Of a stretch of 64,000 nt of DNA, positions 50,761 to 61,454 are shown one piece after another; the first letter of the stretch is position 1, and each line of letters starts with the position of its first letter. The DNA comes from Cryptosporangium aurantiacum (GTDB lineage Bacteria > Actinomycetota > Actinomycetes > Mycobacteriales > Cryptosporangiaceae). The notes below the pieces were generated by a model, which worked only from the letters and a program-made list of their open reading frames with translations, was not told the DNA's origin and made no database searches. The translations under genes and the position numbers were made by a program. The stretch is taken from the NCBI RefSeq assembly GCF_900143005.1, contig NZ_FRCS01000017.1, positions 85,739-149,738 on the forward strand, read 5' to 3'.

Positions 50761-53406
50761 GTGAGGATGGATGCGGCCATGATCGTGGAAGACGCGGGGG
50801 TGCTGGCCGATCCGGTGCGGCTGGCGGCGGTGGACCAGGCCCGGCGGGTGCTCCCGGCGCTGCCGATGCCCCTGGAGGGCATCGCGCGGCTGGCGGCACG
50901 GCTACTGGACGCGCCGATCGGGTTGATCACGCTGGTCGGCGACGAGACCGAGCACTTCGCCGGAGCCTTCGGTGCACCGGCGGCGCTGATCGCCGGAGGG
51001 CAGGCCTCGCTCGCGTACTCGGTGTGCAAGTACATCGTCTGCGCCGACGCGCCGGTGCGCGGCCGGGACATGGCCGCCGACGACGACCCGCGCATCCGGA
51101 ATCATCCGCTGACCAGTGAGTACGGCGTCCGGGCCTTTCTCGGGGTTCCGCTTCGCGACGCCCAGGACCGGCCGGTCGGGTCGGTCTCGGTGATGGATAC
51201 CCGGCCGCGGGACTGGTGCGACGCCGAGCTGTCGACGCTGGTGGAGATCGCGATGCTGGTCGGCGGCGTACCGGGGAGGCCACCGGGGCCCGGCACCGTC
51301 GTCCTGACCGACCTGGACACGGTCGAGGTACTCGACGCGATCACCGAAGCGTTCCTGACCCTGGACGTGGACGCGACCGTGACCGGCTGGAACACCGCCG
51401 CGACCGAACTGTTCGGGTTCACCGCCGCGGAGGCCTGCGGCCGGCCGGTCGACTCCCTGCTGGCCGCCGAGTACGAAGGGCGGCCGCTCCGCGAGCTGGT
51501 GGCCGGGCTGCTGACCGGCCAGATCGGGGGGCCGCTCACGGGCCCGCTGACGTTCCGCACCCGGAACCACCGCCAGGTGCACGCCAGGGCCAGGATCACG
51601 ATGCTGCACGGGACCGGCGGCGCGGTCGTCTGCGTCTTCCTCACCGACCTCACCGCGCAGGTTCTCGCCGCCCGAGCCGCCGCCGACGCGGCCGAGGCGG
51701 TCCGGGCCGCCTCCGACGAGGCGGAAGCCGCCAGAGCCGCCGCGGCGGAGGCCGACGCCGAAGCCGACAGCCAGCGCAGCTTCGCCGAGGCGTTGCTCGA
51801 CAGCCTCGGTGAGGGTGTGGTGGCGGTCGACGCGGAGGGCCGGGCGGTGGTCTTCAACCGCGCACTGCGTGAGCTGCACGGCCTTCCCGACGACGTTTCG
51901 CCGGACGAAGCGCAGGCCGCGACGCTGCCGCGGCTGCACTCCCCGGACGGCTCACCGTTGAGCCCGGGCGAGCTCGCCGCGGCGCGCGCGCTGAACGGCC
52001 ACACCGTCCGGGACACGGTGATACTGGTACGACAGCCCGACCGGCCCGACCGATACATGCGGGCCAGCGCACAGCCGGTGCGCGGCCGCGACGACCGGCT
52101 GATGGGCGCGGTGATCACGGTCCAGGACATCACCCAGCGCCTCCGCGCCGAGCGGTTCCGCGACTGTCAGCTGACCGTCGCCTCGGTCCTTCTCCGGCCG
52201 GACGCGCTGACCGAGCTCGCGCCCTCGATCGCGCAGACGATCGGGAAGGCGCTGGGCTGGCCCTACATCAGCCTCCGCCTGGTGGATCAGGCCACCGACA
52301 CGCTCGTCCGCCTCGCCCACTGGAGCGCGCCGGGTTACGACCTGGAGGGCATGCTCCCCGACCGCATTCCGCGCACCGCGCACCTCATCCCGGCCCACGT
52401 GTGGGCCACCGGGCAGGCGGTGTGGGAACCGGACCTGGCCCACTCGGCGTGGCTGACCGAGCCCGACGCGCGTGCCCGCGCCCGCGTCTACGCCCAGCGC
52501 GGGCTGCACGCCGCGCTGTCGGTGCCCGTTCGCGACGGCGAGACGGTTCTCGGCGTCCTGACCTGCTTCGCCGGTACCGCCACCGACGACGACGAGTTCC
52601 TGGTCACCGGCCTGCTTACCGACGTCGCCACCCAGATCGGCCAGTTCCTGGCCCGGCGCCGCGCCGAGGAACTCACCGCCGAGCTGGCCCGCGCCCGGGC
52701 GGATTTCACCGCGCTGATCGGCCACGACATGCGCACCCCGCTGACCACGATCGCGACCTACGCCCAGCTGCTGCTCGAGGACCCGGTCGCGCGTCCGGAC
52801 ACCGACCTGCGGCTCCTCGACGGCATCGATCGCAACGCCAGGACGCTGCGCGAACTCGTCGACGGCCTGCTCGACCTCGCCGCGCTGGAGGCCGGGCACC
52901 ACACGCTCGACACCCGGTCGGTGGACCTGAGCGCGATGATCGGCCGCGCGTGCGAGGCGGCGGAACCGTCGTGCACCGCGGTCACGCTCGACCGGCAGCT
53001 ATGCCCCGGAGTACACGTCACCGGCGACCCGGACCGGCTCCGCCAGCTCTCCGAGAAGCTGCTCAGCACCGCGGTCGCCGCCACCCCGCCCGGCGGCACG
53101 ATCGAGGTGGCCGTCGACCGCGTCGACGGCGCCGCGCAGCTGCGCATCACCCATCCCGGCTGCCTCGACGGCGAGGCGTTCGACCGGTTCTCCCAGGCCA
53201 ACGCCACCGGTGTCGGCAACGCCGACGCGGCGACCGGGATGGGCCTCCTCCTGTCCCGGGTCATCGCCGAACGCCACGGCGGCACCCTCACCGTCGCCCA
53301 CGACCAGGAAACGACCAGTCTCACCGTCCGGCTCCGGCAACCGGAGACTGCGGCGACCACCAGCGAACCCGACGGAGACATGCGTGGCCACGATCGTCCT
53401 CGGTGA
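50761..53406 (+). CDS. Multi-sensor histidine kinase with degenerate ATP site
   Basis: An 881-residue soluble sensor. Domains are GAF (about 30-165), PAS (175-300), an Ala/Glu-rich coiled coil (300-345), PAS (345-460), GAF (465-640), HisKA with His655 in LIGHDMRTPLTT, and a HATPase-like domain (730-865). In the latter the N-box reads EKLLSTAVAATP, without the usual Asn, and the G1 box D-x-G-x-G reads HPGCL; only G2 (GMGLLLSRVIAERHGG) is normal. ATP binding is therefore doubtful. AAGGA precedes the GTG. The 3' end overlaps the receiver gene by 23 bases. Confidence 0.82.
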   Translation: MRMDAAMIVEDAGVLADPVRLAAVDQARRVLPALPMPLEGIARLAARLLDAPIGLITLVGDETEHFAGAFGAPAALIAGGQASLAYSVCKYIVCADAPVRGRDMAADDDPRIRNHPLTSEYGVRAFLGVPLRDAQDRPVGSVSVMDTRPRDWCDAELSTLVEIAMLVGGVPGRPPGPGTVVLTDLDTVEVLDAITEAFLTLDVDATVTGWNTAATELFGFTAAEACGRPVDSLLAAEYEGRPLRELVAGLLTGQIGGPLTGPLTFRTRNHRQVHARARITMLHGTGGAVVCVFLTDLTAQVLAARAAADAAEAVRAASDEAEAARAAAAEADAEADSQRSFAEALLDSLGEGVVAVDAEGRAVVFNRALRELHGLPDDVSPDEAQAATLPRLHSPDGSPLSPGELAAARALNGHTVRDTVILVRQPDRPDRYMRASAQPVRGRDDRLMGAVITVQDITQRLRAERFRDCQLTVASVLLRPDALTELAPSIAQTIGKALGWPYISLRLVDQATDTLVRLAHWSAPGYDLEGMLPDRIPRTAHLIPAHVWATGQAVWEPDLAHSAWLTEPDARARARVYAQRGLHAALSVPVRDGETVLGVLTCFAGTATDDDEFLVTGLLTDVATQIGQFLARRRAEELTAELARARADFTALIGHDMRTPLTTIATYAQLLLEDPVARPDTDLRLLDGIDRNARTLRELVDGLLDLAALEAGHHTLDTRSVDLSAMIGRACEAAEPSCTAVTLDRQLCPGVHVTGDPDRLRQLSEKLLSTAVAATPPGGTIEVAVDRVDGAAQLRITHPGCLDGEAFDRFSQANATGVGNADAATGMGLLLSRVIAERHGGTLTVAHDQETTSLTVRLRQPETAATTSEPDGDMRGHDRPR

Positions 53407-53752
53407 GAACGAGCCCGACATCGCGTTCGGCGTCGAATTGCTGTTCGCGCGCGCCGGGCATCGGATCCGGCTCACCACCACCGGTCCGGACACGCTGGCC
53501 AGCATCCAGGCCCAGCCTCCGGACCTGATCGTCATGAACCCGTCGCTCCCCCACCTCGACGGCCTGGAGATCTGCCAGCGGGTCCGGGACGACCCGGCGC
53601 TCGCCCACCTGCCGATCCTGCTGCTCTCCGCTCGCTACAAACCGGCCGAGGTCGCCGCCGCCCGTGCCGCAGGCGCCAACGACTACCTCGGAAAACCGTT
53701 CAACAACCGCGATCTGCTCGCCCGCGCGGAGAGCCTCCTCGCCGCCTCGTAG
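53384..53752 (+). CDS. Stand-alone receiver-domain protein lacking the phospho-Asp
   Basis: A 122-residue single receiver domain. Alignment of PPDLIVMNPSLPHLDG with the usual P-D-L-x3-D-x3-P-x2-D-G shows Asn52 in place of the phosphorylated Asp. The Ser in ILLLSARY and the Lys in YLGKPFNNRDL are kept, while the acidic pocket is G-E-N-E. Such pseudo-receivers can act as constitutive or ligand-controlled partners. It starts at a GTG inside the kinase gene and is co-expressed with it. No output domain is present. Confidence 0.8.
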   Translation: MATIVLGENEPDIAFGVELLFARAGHRIRLTTTGPDTLASIQAQPPDLIVMNPSLPHLDGLEICQRVRDDPALAHLPILLLSARYKPAEVAAARAAGANDYLGKPFNNRDLLARAESLLAAS

Positions 53753-53840
53753 CCCGCGCACGGTAGCGGAGGCCGACCGGGGTACCTACAGTGAGTTCAG
53801 CGGTCGGGCGTTGGGGATGGACCAAAGGCGGTTCTCCACC

Positions 53841-55247
53841 ATGAAGGACGGACATCGGCGCGAACCTCTGGTGACAACCGCGGTACCGGGCTCCGTGTAC
53901 GCGGCCTGGGAACGTTTCGTGCAGGGCGACGACCAGGTCCTGGGTGTCCGCCCCGAGGTGGCGATCTCCTGGCACCGCTGCCGCGAACAGTACCGCGTCG
54001 ACCCGCACCTCACCGAGGCTCCGATCGCGGTCGCGGAGATCGATCACACGCCCGAGTACGACGGTGTGTTCGCCGAGTTAGGGTTCCGCGCCGCGTCGCT
54101 CGCCCATGACGTCAGCGTCGTCGGGGGCGTCGTCACGATCACCGACGCCACCGGCCGGATCCTGGCGGAGTGGGGTGACCCGGCCACGCTCGCCCGCGCC
54201 GCGGAAGCCAACCTCGCCCCCTGGTTCTGCTGGTCGGAATCCGCGGCGGGCACCAACGGCATGGGCTCGGCGCTGGAGGCGCACGGCCCGGCGCTGGTCC
54301 GCGGCGCGGAGCACTGGTGCCAGGCCTTCCACGACTGGGCCTGTGCGGGCATCGCGGTGCGCGACGTCGTCACCCGAGAGCCGATCGCGGTCCTGAACAT
54401 CTCCTGCTGGCGCAGTCAGCTCCCGCCGCTGGCCGGAAGCTGGCTCGCCAACGCGGCCGCCAAGACCCAGTGCCTGCTGCGGCGGCGCGCGCGGAACAGC
54501 GGCGCCGAGCTGGTCGCGGCGTACACGCAGGCCAGGGCCGGCTCGTCCGCCGCGCTCGCCGCGATGGACACCGCGGGCAAGGTGGTGATCGCGGACGAGA
54601 CCGCGAGCGTGCTGATGGGCGTCCCGGCCGCCACCCCGGCGCTGGACCCCACCGTGCGCTGGAACCCCGGGCTGCCGGAACTGATCGGCGCCGCGCAGTA
54701 CGCCTGCAAGCAGGCGTCCCGCAATCCCGACTGGGTCGGGTCGACGCAGATCTTCACGTACCTCGCCGACGAGCCGACCCCGATCGTCATCCGTCCGGTG
54801 TTCCTGTCCGGTCATCTGATCGGGACGCTGGTCTCGTTCGACGCCTCCGACGGGCCACCGCTGCCCCCGCACACCGACGGGCCGGCCCGCCCGAAATCGC
54901 CGCTGCGGCGGGTGGTCGCCACGCGCGAGAACCGGACGATGCTGCTGCGGCCGCCGGAGGTCTCGTTCGCCGAGTCGGACGGGAACGACGTATGGCTGTC
55001 CACGGACCAGGGACGGGTCCGCGCCGCGTCGGCGAGCCTCGACAGCCTCGGCGACGAGCTGGCCGACGTCGGATTCCTCCGCGTGCATCGCCGGTACGTG
55101 GTCAACCTGAGCCGCATCCGGGAGGTCGAGCGCAAGCGGGGCGGCGAGCTCCTCCTGGTCATGGCTGGTACCACCGGCGGCACGGACAGCATGGTCCCGG
55201 TCTCCCGCCGGAACGCGCCGGCCGTGCGTCGCGCGCTGGACATCTGA
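53841..55247 (+). CDS. GAF-LytTR transcriptional regulator
   Basis: A 468-residue regulator. The N-terminal half is an AcoR-like GAF module (SWHRCREQYRVDP at about residue 45; CWSESAAGTNGMGSAL; HDWACAGIAVRDVVT). The last 110 residues are a LytTR DNA-binding domain (VRAASASLDSLGDELADVGFLRVHRRYVVNLSRIREVER). AcoR-type GAF modules sense small alcohols or ketones in catabolic activators. Its place just upstream of katG and the PQQ dehydrogenase locus suggests control of alcohol oxidation (inference). Start ATG 53841 has AAAGGCGG upstream; ATG 53817 is also possible. Confidence 0.8.
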   Translation: MKDGHRREPLVTTAVPGSVYAAWERFVQGDDQVLGVRPEVAISWHRCREQYRVDPHLTEAPIAVAEIDHTPEYDGVFAELGFRAASLAHDVSVVGGVVTITDATGRILAEWGDPATLARAAEANLAPWFCWSESAAGTNGMGSALEAHGPALVRGAEHWCQAFHDWACAGIAVRDVVTREPIAVLNISCWRSQLPPLAGSWLANAAAKTQCLLRRRARNSGAELVAAYTQARAGSSAALAAMDTAGKVVIADETASVLMGVPAATPALDPTVRWNPGLPELIGAAQYACKQASRNPDWVGSTQIFTYLADEPTPIVIRPVFLSGHLIGTLVSFDASDGPPLPPHTDGPARPKSPLRRVVATRENRTMLLRPPEVSFAESDGNDVWLSTDQGRVRAASASLDSLGDELADVGFLRVHRRYVVNLSRIREVERKRGGELLLVMAGTTGGTDSMVPVSRRNAPAVRRALDI

Positions 55248-57413
<2,166 letters not shown>

Positions 57414-57562
57414 ACGGAGGCCGATCGCGGACGAACGGCGAGGGCGGCCGGAATTCGCGATCGTCCTTGTCGCCGTTATTCCCCCGGCGTAAAGTCCGGC
57501 GCAATAGGCGATCGCTCCCGAAAAACCGCCACTGTAGACGAATCGGCGCTTTGTCAAAGCTC

Positions 57563-57574
57563 CGAAATATTTCG
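57563..57574. promoter_or_regulatory. Perfect palindrome CGAAATATTTCG, candidate operator
   Basis: A 12-bp perfect AT-rich palindrome lies 54 bases before the ATG at 57629, in the 215-base gap after katG. It is the most symmetric element ahead of the PQQ locus and could bind a regulator, perhaps the GAF-LytTR protein or another factor. Confidence 0.45.
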
Positions 57575-57628
57575 TGTGCCACTGAACGGAATCAGTGTGG
57601 GGAGAATCGGACCGAGGAGATGAGGTCG

Positions 57629-58090
57629 ATGACGACCGCGCATGAGCGAGAGCTCCTACTGGACAAGCTCGGGCTGGGCGCGCAGAACAGCGCGGCACTC
57701 GGCCGGGTGCTCAACACCGGCAACATCGGGGAGGCCACCGACCGGGGCGACGGCCGCATGCAGGCGACGATCCGGATCCGGCCGGACGAGATCTGCTGGG
57801 ATCCGTCGATCCTGGTGCTGCCCCACGGGGGTGACCTCGAACTCGAGCTGATCAACGACGACCTGAACACGCACTGTGCGCTGCTGCCGAGCAACGGCGA
57901 CCGGAAGTTCATCTGGCTGGTCAACCACTCGCGCGGCCGGGCGACCCTCAACCTCGACGGGCCCGGCTACTACTGGTTCAGCTCGCCCACCGGCAACGAC
58001 GAGGGCCGCGGGCTGACCGGGGCGATCGTCGTACTGGGCGACGTCCCACCGGAAGCCCGTCTCGACCGTCCCGACCAACCTCGCCCCTAG
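57629..58090 (+). CDS. PQQ-associated cupredoxin-like protein (MSMEG_3727 family)
   Basis: A 153-residue protein matching the family encoded next to PQQ dehydrogenases in mycobacteria and other actinobacteria. The C-terminal half has a cupredoxin pattern: LINDDLNTHCALLPSNG with His82, then GPGYYWFSSPTGNDEGRGLTGAIVV. Aligned with P-G-x-Y-x3-C-x4-H-x4-M-x-G, the copper ligands Cys, His and Met are replaced by Ser119, Asp124 and Leu129. It should therefore not hold type 1 copper, despite the fold. No signal peptide. ATG 57629 is preferred to ATG 57620 on ribosome-site spacing. Followed closely by the dehydrogenase. Confidence 0.75.
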   Translation: MTTAHERELLLDKLGLGAQNSAALGRVLNTGNIGEATDRGDGRMQATIRIRPDEICWDPSILVLPHGGDLELELINDDLNTHCALLPSNGDRKFIWLVNHSRGRATLNLDGPGYYWFSSPTGNDEGRGLTGAIVVLGDVPPEARLDRPDQPRP

Positions 58091-58105
58091 CGAAAGGATC
58101 GAGTC

Positions 58106-59806
58106 ATGACCAGCGTCGAATATGTAGATGCGGGCGAGGCCGTCGATCAGGCGCGGCTGAGTGGCAAGGTCGCGGGTGGAGAAATTGCGCCGCCGGTGGT
58201 GCGGGACGTCAATTACGAACGCATTCTCGACGCGCGTTCGGAGCCGGAGAACTGGCTCACCTATTACGGGGCGTACAACGGGCAGCGGTACAGCCCGCTG
58301 GACCAGATCAACACCGAGAACGTCCGGCGCATCGGCCCCGCGTGGGTCTTCCAGGCCGGGGCGAGCGGCATCATCGCGGGCGCGTCGACGTACTCGTTCG
58401 AGGCCGCCCCGATCGTCGTCGACGGGATCATGTTCCTCTCCGGCTGGGACGGGTGGGTCTGGGCCCTGGACGCGAAGACCGGCACCGAGATCTGGCGTTA
58501 CAAGCACGCGATCCCGTTCGACGTGTCGCTGTGCTGCGGCAACGTGAACCGCGGCGTCGCCGTGGCCAAGAACAAGGTCTTCTTCGTCACCGCGAACGCC
58601 CACGTGCTCGCGCTCGACGCCACGACCGGCAAGCGCGTCTGGGACCGGACCTACGGTGACGTGCGGGCCGGCGAGAGCGCCACGGTCGCCCCGATCGTCA
58701 TCAAGAACATGGTGATCGTCGGCAGCTCCGGCGGGGAGTTCGGGGTGCGCGGCCACCTGGACGCGTTCGACCTCGACAGCGGCGAGCACCAGTGGCGCTG
58801 CTACACGGTCCCGAAGCCGGGCGAACCGGGCTCGGAGACCTGGCCGTCGGACGGGGAGGCCTGGGCGCGCGGCGGCGCGAACTGCTGGGTCACCGGCACG
58901 TTCGACCCGGAGACGAACCTGCTGTACGTCGGCACCGGCAACCCCGCGCCCGACTTCGACGGCGGCGTCCGCGAGGGCGACAACCTGTTCACCGACTGCA
59001 TCATCGCGGTCGACGTCGACGAGGGCCGGATCCGCTGGCACTACCAGTGCACCCCGCACGACGTGTGGGACTACGACAGCATCGGCGAGTGCATCCTGTT
59101 CGAGAAGGACGGGCGCAAGCTGCTCGGGCACTTCGACAAGAACGGGTACTTCTTCGTCCTCGACCGCACGAGCGGGGAGCGGGTCTCGATCACGCCGTTC
59201 GTCGACCGGATCACCTGGGGCGCGATCACCCGCGACGGCCAGGTCACGCCGAAGGTCTACCCCGACGAGGAAGGCGTCCCGGTGCACTTCTACCCGGGGC
59301 CGGCCGGCGCCAAGGAGTGGACCCACGCGGCCTACAGCCCGAAGACCGAGCTCTTCTACGTCCCGGTCCAGGACGTCGGGGCCACCGCCACCCGCCGCCG
59401 CCGGGAGTTCAAGGAGAGCATCCCGTACTGGGGCGCGGGCGTTCAGGTCGACATCGACGAGGCCCTGGGTTACGTCAGCGCGTTCGACGCCAACGGCGAG
59501 GAGAAGTGGCGCTGGCGCAACGAGCTCCCGATGTGCGCGTCGGTGCTGGCCACCGGCGGTGACCTGGTCTTCGCCGGCGAACCGTCGGGTGAGTTCAACG
59601 CGTTCGACGCCCGGACCGGTGAGCTGCTGTGGCAGTTCCAGTGCGGGAGCGGTCACCACAGCAGCCCGACGACGTACGTGGTCGACGGCCGCCAGTACAT
59701 CGCCGTACCGGTCGGCTGGGGCGGGTGGGCCGAGGGGTTCCTCCCCGGCATGCTCGGCGCGGGCCACGGAAGCGCGTTGATCGTCTTCGCCCTGCCCGAG
59801 TCGTAG
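58106..59806 (+). CDS. PQQ-dependent alcohol dehydrogenase, lanthanide-type site, no signal peptide
   Basis: A 566-residue eight-blade beta-propeller quinoprotein. PQQ-site marks are the vicinal disulphide Cys143-Cys144 (SLCCGNVNRG), Glu211 (GGEFGVRG), Trp261, Asn279 (YVGTGNP) and catalytic Asp322 in PHDVWDYDS. Asp324, two residues later, is the extra metal ligand diagnostic of lanthanide-dependent enzymes such as XoxF and PedH; calcium enzymes have Ala, Ser or Thr there. The N-terminus (MTSVEYVDAGEAVDQARLSG) has no Sec or Tat signal and no lipobox, unlike periplasmic relatives. No cytochrome c partner is encoded nearby. GAAAGGA precedes the ATG. Confidence 0.88.
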   Translation: MTSVEYVDAGEAVDQARLSGKVAGGEIAPPVVRDVNYERILDARSEPENWLTYYGAYNGQRYSPLDQINTENVRRIGPAWVFQAGASGIIAGASTYSFEAAPIVVDGIMFLSGWDGWVWALDAKTGTEIWRYKHAIPFDVSLCCGNVNRGVAVAKNKVFFVTANAHVLALDATTGKRVWDRTYGDVRAGESATVAPIVIKNMVIVGSSGGEFGVRGHLDAFDLDSGEHQWRCYTVPKPGEPGSETWPSDGEAWARGGANCWVTGTFDPETNLLYVGTGNPAPDFDGGVREGDNLFTDCIIAVDVDEGRIRWHYQCTPHDVWDYDSIGECILFEKDGRKLLGHFDKNGYFFVLDRTSGERVSITPFVDRITWGAITRDGQVTPKVYPDEEGVPVHFYPGPAGAKEWTHAAYSPKTELFYVPVQDVGATATRRRREFKESIPYWGAGVQVDIDEALGYVSAFDANGEEKWRWRNELPMCASVLATGGDLVFAGEPSGEFNAFDARTGELLWQFQCGSGHHSSPTTYVVDGRQYIAVPVGWGGWAEGFLPGMLGAGHGSALIVFALPES

Positions 59807-59819
59807 AGGAGGTGGATCC

Positions 59820-59915
59820 ATGGAAGCCCAGCTCATCGAGTGGGAGACGCCCGAGTTCGAGGAGGTCTCCGTCGCACCCGAGGTGACGATGTACATGGGA
59901 ACGCTGGAGCCCTGA
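59820..59915 (+). CDS. pqqA: PQQ precursor peptide PqqA
   Basis: A 31-residue peptide too short for ordinary gene finders. It reads M-E-A-Q-L-I-E-W and so on, with the core E21-V-T-M-Y25; this Glu and Tyr are cross-linked by PqqE and become the PQQ skeleton. AGGAGG lies seven bases upstream of the ATG, a strong ribosome site. It sits 13 bases after the dehydrogenase and one base before the pqqB start. The sequence after Tyr is short (MGTLEP) and lacks the Arg found in many proteobacterial PqqA peptides. Confidence 0.88.
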   Translation: MEAQLIEWETPEFEEVSVAPEVTMYMGTLEP

Positions 59916-59916
59916 C

Positions 59917-60771
59917 GTGTGGGTGCGGATCCTGGGGTCGGCGGCGGGAGGCGGGTCGCCACAGTGGAATTGTGGCTGCCCGGTCTGTACCGCCGTCCGC
60001 TCCGGATCCGCACCGTCGCGTACCCAGTCGTCGATCGCGGTGAGCGTCGACCGCCGACGGTGGTACCTGTTCAACGCCTCGCCGGACGTCCGGGCGCAGG
60101 TCGAGGCGTTCCCCGGTCTGCACCCGTCCGGGGACCGGGTGACGCCGCTGGAGGCGGTGCTGCTCACCGACGCCGAGCTGGACCACACGCTCGGACTGCT
60201 GCTGGTGCGCGAGGCCCGTGCGCTGCGGCTGTACGCCACCCCGGCCGTGCACGAGACGCTGTGCGACGGCTCCGGGCTGCTGCGTCTGCTGGAGCGTTAC
60301 TGCGCGGTCGAGTGGCGGGCGGTGGTCCCCGGCGCCGATGTGACGTTGACGGACGGCTTGTCCTGCCGGGCGTTCGACGTGCCCACCACGAAGCGCGATC
60401 GGTTCGGGGCGGGCGCGGGGTTCGGCCGCGTCGTCGGTTACCGGCTGACCGACGAGCGCACCGGCGGAACGCTCGTGTACCTGCCGGGCGCGCAGACGCT
60501 GCCGCGTGCGGAGATCGACGACTGCGACTGCCTGCTGCTCGACGGGACGTGCTGGAGCGACGACGAGGTGGCAGGCACGACGTCCCGTCAGATGGGGCAC
60601 CTGCCGGTCACCGACAGCCTCGCCCAACTCCCGGCGCTGGACGTACGACGGACGATCTTCGTCCACGTGAACAACACGAACCCGATCCTGCTGGACGACA
60701 CCCCCGAGCGGCGCGCGGTCGAGGCGAGCGGCCGGGAGGTGGCCATGGACGGTCTGGAGGTCGAGCTATGA
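59917..60771 (+). CDS. pqqB: PQQ biosynthesis protein PqqB
   Basis: A 284-residue metallo-beta-lactamase-fold protein. The N-terminus ILGSAAGGGSPQWNCGCPVC has the C-x-C-x2-C structural zinc site typical of PqqB. FNASPDVRAQVEAFP and LTDAELDHTLGLLLVREA supply the metal-pocket region. PqqB is thought to hydroxylate the Glu-Tyr-derived intermediate on the way to the PqqC substrate. It starts at a GTG immediately after pqqA and overlaps pqqC by four bases. Confidence 0.92.
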   Translation: MWVRILGSAAGGGSPQWNCGCPVCTAVRSGSAPSRTQSSIAVSVDRRRWYLFNASPDVRAQVEAFPGLHPSGDRVTPLEAVLLTDAELDHTLGLLLVREARALRLYATPAVHETLCDGSGLLRLLERYCAVEWRAVVPGADVTLTDGLSCRAFDVPTTKRDRFGAGAGFGRVVGYRLTDERTGGTLVYLPGAQTLPRAEIDDCDCLLLDGTCWSDDEVAGTTSRQMGHLPVTDSLAQLPALDVRRTIFVHVNNTNPILLDDTPERRAVEASGREVAMDGLEVEL

Positions 60772-61454
60772 CCGCGACGCTGGAGAGAGACTTTGTCGCG
60801 ACGTTACGGGCCCACTCGCGGCGCTACCACGACCAGCATCCGTTCCACGTCCGGATGAACGCGGGCCGGTGTAGCCGCGGGCAACTCCGGGGCTGGATCG
60901 CCAACCGCTTCTACTACCAGGAGAACATCCCCCGCAAGGACGCGGCGATCCTCGCGAACTGTCCCGACCTCGCGGTCCGTCGCCGCTGGATCCGCCGCAT
61001 CACCGACCACGACGGCACCGTGCCGGGTGAGGGCGGCGTCGAGGCATGGCTGCGCCTCGGTGAGGCCGCCGGGTTGACCCGCGACGAGATCCTCGACCAC
61101 CGTCACCTGGTGCCCGGCGTCCGGTTCGCGGTCGACGCCTACGTGAACTTCGCCCGGACACGCCCGTGGGTGGAGGCGGTCGCGTCGTCGCTCACCGAGC
61201 TGTTCGCTCCCGACCTGATGGCGGAGCGGCTGGCCGCGTTCGAGCGGTGGTACGGGTGGATCGAGCCCTCCGGGCTCGCGTACTTCCGCGCCCGGCTCGA
61301 GCAGGCACCGCGCGATTGCGAGCACGCCCTCGAGGTCGTGACGGCCTACTGCCTTTCGGCGGACGCTCAGCAGCGCGCCGTCGACGCGCTGGCGTTCAAG
61401 TGCGACGTCCTCTGGGCCCAGATGGACGCCATCGAGAAGGCCTACCCGGAATGA
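60768..61454 (+). CDS. pqqC: Pyrroloquinoline-quinone synthase PqqC
   Basis: A 228-residue all-helical oxidase that closes the last ring and performs the eight-electron oxidation forming PQQ without metal or cofactor. Family stretches are HPFHVRMNAGRCSRGQLRGWIANRFYYQENIPRKDAAILANCPD, ITDHDGTVPGEGGVEAWLRLG, and the C-terminal HALEVVTAYCLSADAQQRAVDALAFKCDVLWAQMDAI. Length and motifs are normal. It overlaps pqqB and pqqD by four bases each. Confidence 0.95.
   Translation: MTATLERDFVATLRAHSRRYHDQHPFHVRMNAGRCSRGQLRGWIANRFYYQENIPRKDAAILANCPDLAVRRRWIRRITDHDGTVPGEGGVEAWLRLGEAAGLTRDEILDHRHLVPGVRFAVDAYVNFARTRPWVEAVASSLTELFAPDLMAERLAAFERWYGWIEPSGLAYFRARLEQAPRDCEHALEVVTAYCLSADAQQRAVDALAFKCDVLWAQMDAIEKAYPE

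Noticed and set aside
57656..60013. A 785-codon minus-strand open frame opposite the PQQ dehydrogenase
   Set aside because: Antisense shadow of the beta-propeller gene; no motif and no ribosome site.
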